12,202 nucleotides of DNA, from contig JADGJL010000904.1 of NCBI GenBank assembly GCA_027600665.1, forward strand, positions 1 to 12,202, written 5' to 3'. Below the pieces are notes generated by a model that saw only the letters and a list, made by a program, of their open reading frames with translations, searched no databases and was not told the origin of the DNA. Shown in pieces: positions 11,025-12,202 of this stretch (positions are counted from its first letter, which is position 1; each line of letters begins with the position of its first letter). The position numbers were made by a program, and so were the translations under genes. Source of the DNA: Irineochytrium annulatum. Taxonomy: Eukaryota; Chytridiomycota; Chytridiomycetes; Chytridiales; Chytridiaceae.

Positions 11025-11684
11025 GCAGGACTCCAATGTCTAACTGCCTTGAGAAGCCGTGGGTTTTTACTTTCCAGCAACAGGAAAAGGTGTCGGCCCA
11101 ATGCAGAGGCGAGCAGGATCGAGATCAGGGTGTTGCAGGGTGTAGGATACTTTGTAGCCACAGAATTCCTGATTCCTGTTTGTTCTTCGTGGCCTTGTAA
11201 AAGACCATCCATGCGCCATGTAAATGGTTAGGGATCCAAACGCTGTCTATCCAACGTCATATGTCCCTGCTGACCCTACCTTAGCAAGCACGGAAATGCA
11301 TGTAATCATTTTCAAAAGGACTAATTGGGAACTGCAGGCTGTCAGCATGCAAACAACGATGTAAGGTTGGGAAGTGAGAGCCCAAATGGACCGAAGGAGA
11401 AGCGGAGGACCGCGCCCATGACGCGATGAAGGCGACTGGTCTCCGTCCACGCGTTCGTCTCAGTATGCCCTTAAATTCATCATTGTTGTTGGATGAAGTC
11501 GTCACAGTAGGAGTCCTTCCGACCAAAATCCTAACACACCTCCTTGATTCATCTGCAGGCAATTTACGCCTCGTAATGTTGTGGTGCCGATAGGTGGAGA
11601 GGTTGGATATCAAACGACTGCTCTACTACGAACGTACTTAAGGTGGCGGGGTCGTGTTGATCAGGGCCCAACGAGATCGTGAAG

Positions 11685-12202
11685 ATGCCCTCCCCTTTAC
11701 GCTCCGGCTACCTCGAGAAGCTGACAGTCGACGAAAGCGGCGCCTCCGAATGGACGCCGGTGTACGTCACGGCGACGGCGGACCAGCCAGCTCTTTACCT
11801 GTTCAAGAACTCCTCTGCGTCGTCGCTACCTCTGCTCTCCATCACCTTGGACGCCGGCACGATCGTCGGCCGTGGAAAGGGGACCGACCTCATCATCTTC
11901 AGCAAGAACTTCCACTCGGTTCTGCGAGCAAGTGACGCGGCGGACCAGGAATTATGGCACGACGTCCTCAAGCAGCTCGTCTCGTTAAAAGGCCCCGGGG
12001 CCGTCACTCCTGGGCGAGCAAAGAGTCTGTCGAGGCCGAGCGTGCCGCCGCCACGCCCAGTCTCTCAGCGTCCGCTGCCACCGCCGCCGCCGCCAGCTCC
12101 GCGTGGCTTCGACCCCAACGCGCGCCGACCGTCAGTACCGTCGTCGACGCCAACGCCGGGCTTCAACCCCTCCGTGCGCCGCCCCTCTGCTCCCTCCCCG
12201 TC
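11685..12202 (+). CDS. PH-domain protein with proline-rich repeats (partial, runs off the window)
   Basis: The ATG at 11685 is the first in frame after a TGA at 11658-11660 and has A at -3. 172 codons are visible and open to the window edge. Residues about 5-102 form a PH domain: the opening SGYLEKL, strand WTPVYVTA, LYLFK, a middle strand, LIIFSKNFHSVLRAS, and a closing helix with the conserved tryptophan (ELWHDVLKQL, W91). PH domains usually bind phosphoinositides or proteins at membranes. After it comes a disordered proline-rich tail (PPPRPVSQRPLPPPPPP), a likely SH3 or profilin ligand, and two copies of a GF-x-P-x-x-RRPS-x-PS unit at 141-153 and 159-171. It is transcribed away from the anoctamin gene. 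The downstream part and true family are unknown; it is not obviously a paralogue of the left-hand PH-like protein. Confidence 0.8.
   Translation, partial: MPSPLRSGYLEKLTVDESGASEWTPVYVTATADQPALYLFKNSSASSLPLLSITLDAGTIVGRGKGTDLIIFSKNFHSVLRASDAADQELWHDVLKQLVSLKGPGAVTPGRAKSLSRPSVPPPRPVSQRPLPPPPPPAPRGFDPNARRPSVPSSTPTPGFNPSVRRPSAPSP
12105..12197 (+). repeat. Two copies of a 13-residue GF-P-RRPS-PS repeat
   Basis: Residues 141-153 (GFDPNARRPSVPS) and 159-171 (GFNPSVRRPSAPS) of the second PH protein are near-identical units separated by five residues. More copies may continue beyond the window. Confidence 0.8.

Larger units (their letters stand above)
10528..11684. promoter_or_regulatory. Divergent spacer between anoctamin and the second PH gene
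   Basis: 1157 bases between divergent start codons, expected to hold two promoters and 5' leaders. Visible items are an 11-bp inverted repeat (10627-10651), a 7-bp inverted repeat (11008-11024), a 12-nt direct repeat (10652-10663 and 10920-10931), and a short stretch at 10911-10927 with two TTCGCG motifs around a GACGTC palindrome. Several 60-110 codon frames occur on both strands, but none shows a domain or plausible splice structure. I see no tRNA or mobile element. Confidence 0.55.

Noticed and set aside
10974..11613. Frames of 63-110 codons on both strands in the divergent spacer
   Set aside because: No domain, no splice signals linking them to a gene, and no coding-like codon bias.

Overview
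This window is eukaryotic nuclear DNA. It is moderately GC-rich, and its genes are broken by very short spliceosomal introns (about 39-73 nt, GT...AG). The gene content and style suggest a fungus: short introns, Ser/Pro-rich PH-type proteins, and a yeast-like MCM3 C-terminus. The LRRC51-type leucine-rich-repeat gene, a family I associate with flagellated lineages, points to a zoosporic (chytrid-grade) fungus. That placement is an inference; another flagellated protist is not excluded.

Layout, left to right. (1) 40-1860 (+): a long Ser/Pro-rich protein with a divergent PH-like domain. Its 5' end may lie in an upstream exon outside the window. (2) 1861-2564: a convergent 3' spacer with no supported gene. 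(3) 2565-5771 (-): the replicative helicase subunit MCM3, which I reconstructed as seven exons, possibly eight. (4) 5772-6083: a compact divergent promoter shared with (5) 6084-6717 (+), an LRRC51 orthologue in three exons. It may have a longer splice form ending in an extra exon at 6877-7053. (6) 7116-10527 (-): a complete ten-helix anoctamin/TMEM16 protein in four exons. (7) 10528-11684: a 1.16 kb divergent spacer with two perfect inverted repeats and a 12-nt direct repeat. (8) 11685 to the window end (+): the 5' part of a second PH-domain protein with proline-rich repeats.

The genes do not form a pathway. They cover replication licensing (MCM3), a probable ciliary protein (LRRC51), a membrane channel or scramblase (anoctamin) and two membrane- or signalling-type PH proteins. 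I see no mobile element, CRISPR array, tRNA, rRNA or cluster that would count as a new system. The points most worth checking are the possible alternative LRRC51 C-terminus, the altered calcium-site residues and long TM6-TM7 loop of the anoctamin, a hidden in-frame intron in MCM3, and the hairpin in the anoctamin leader.
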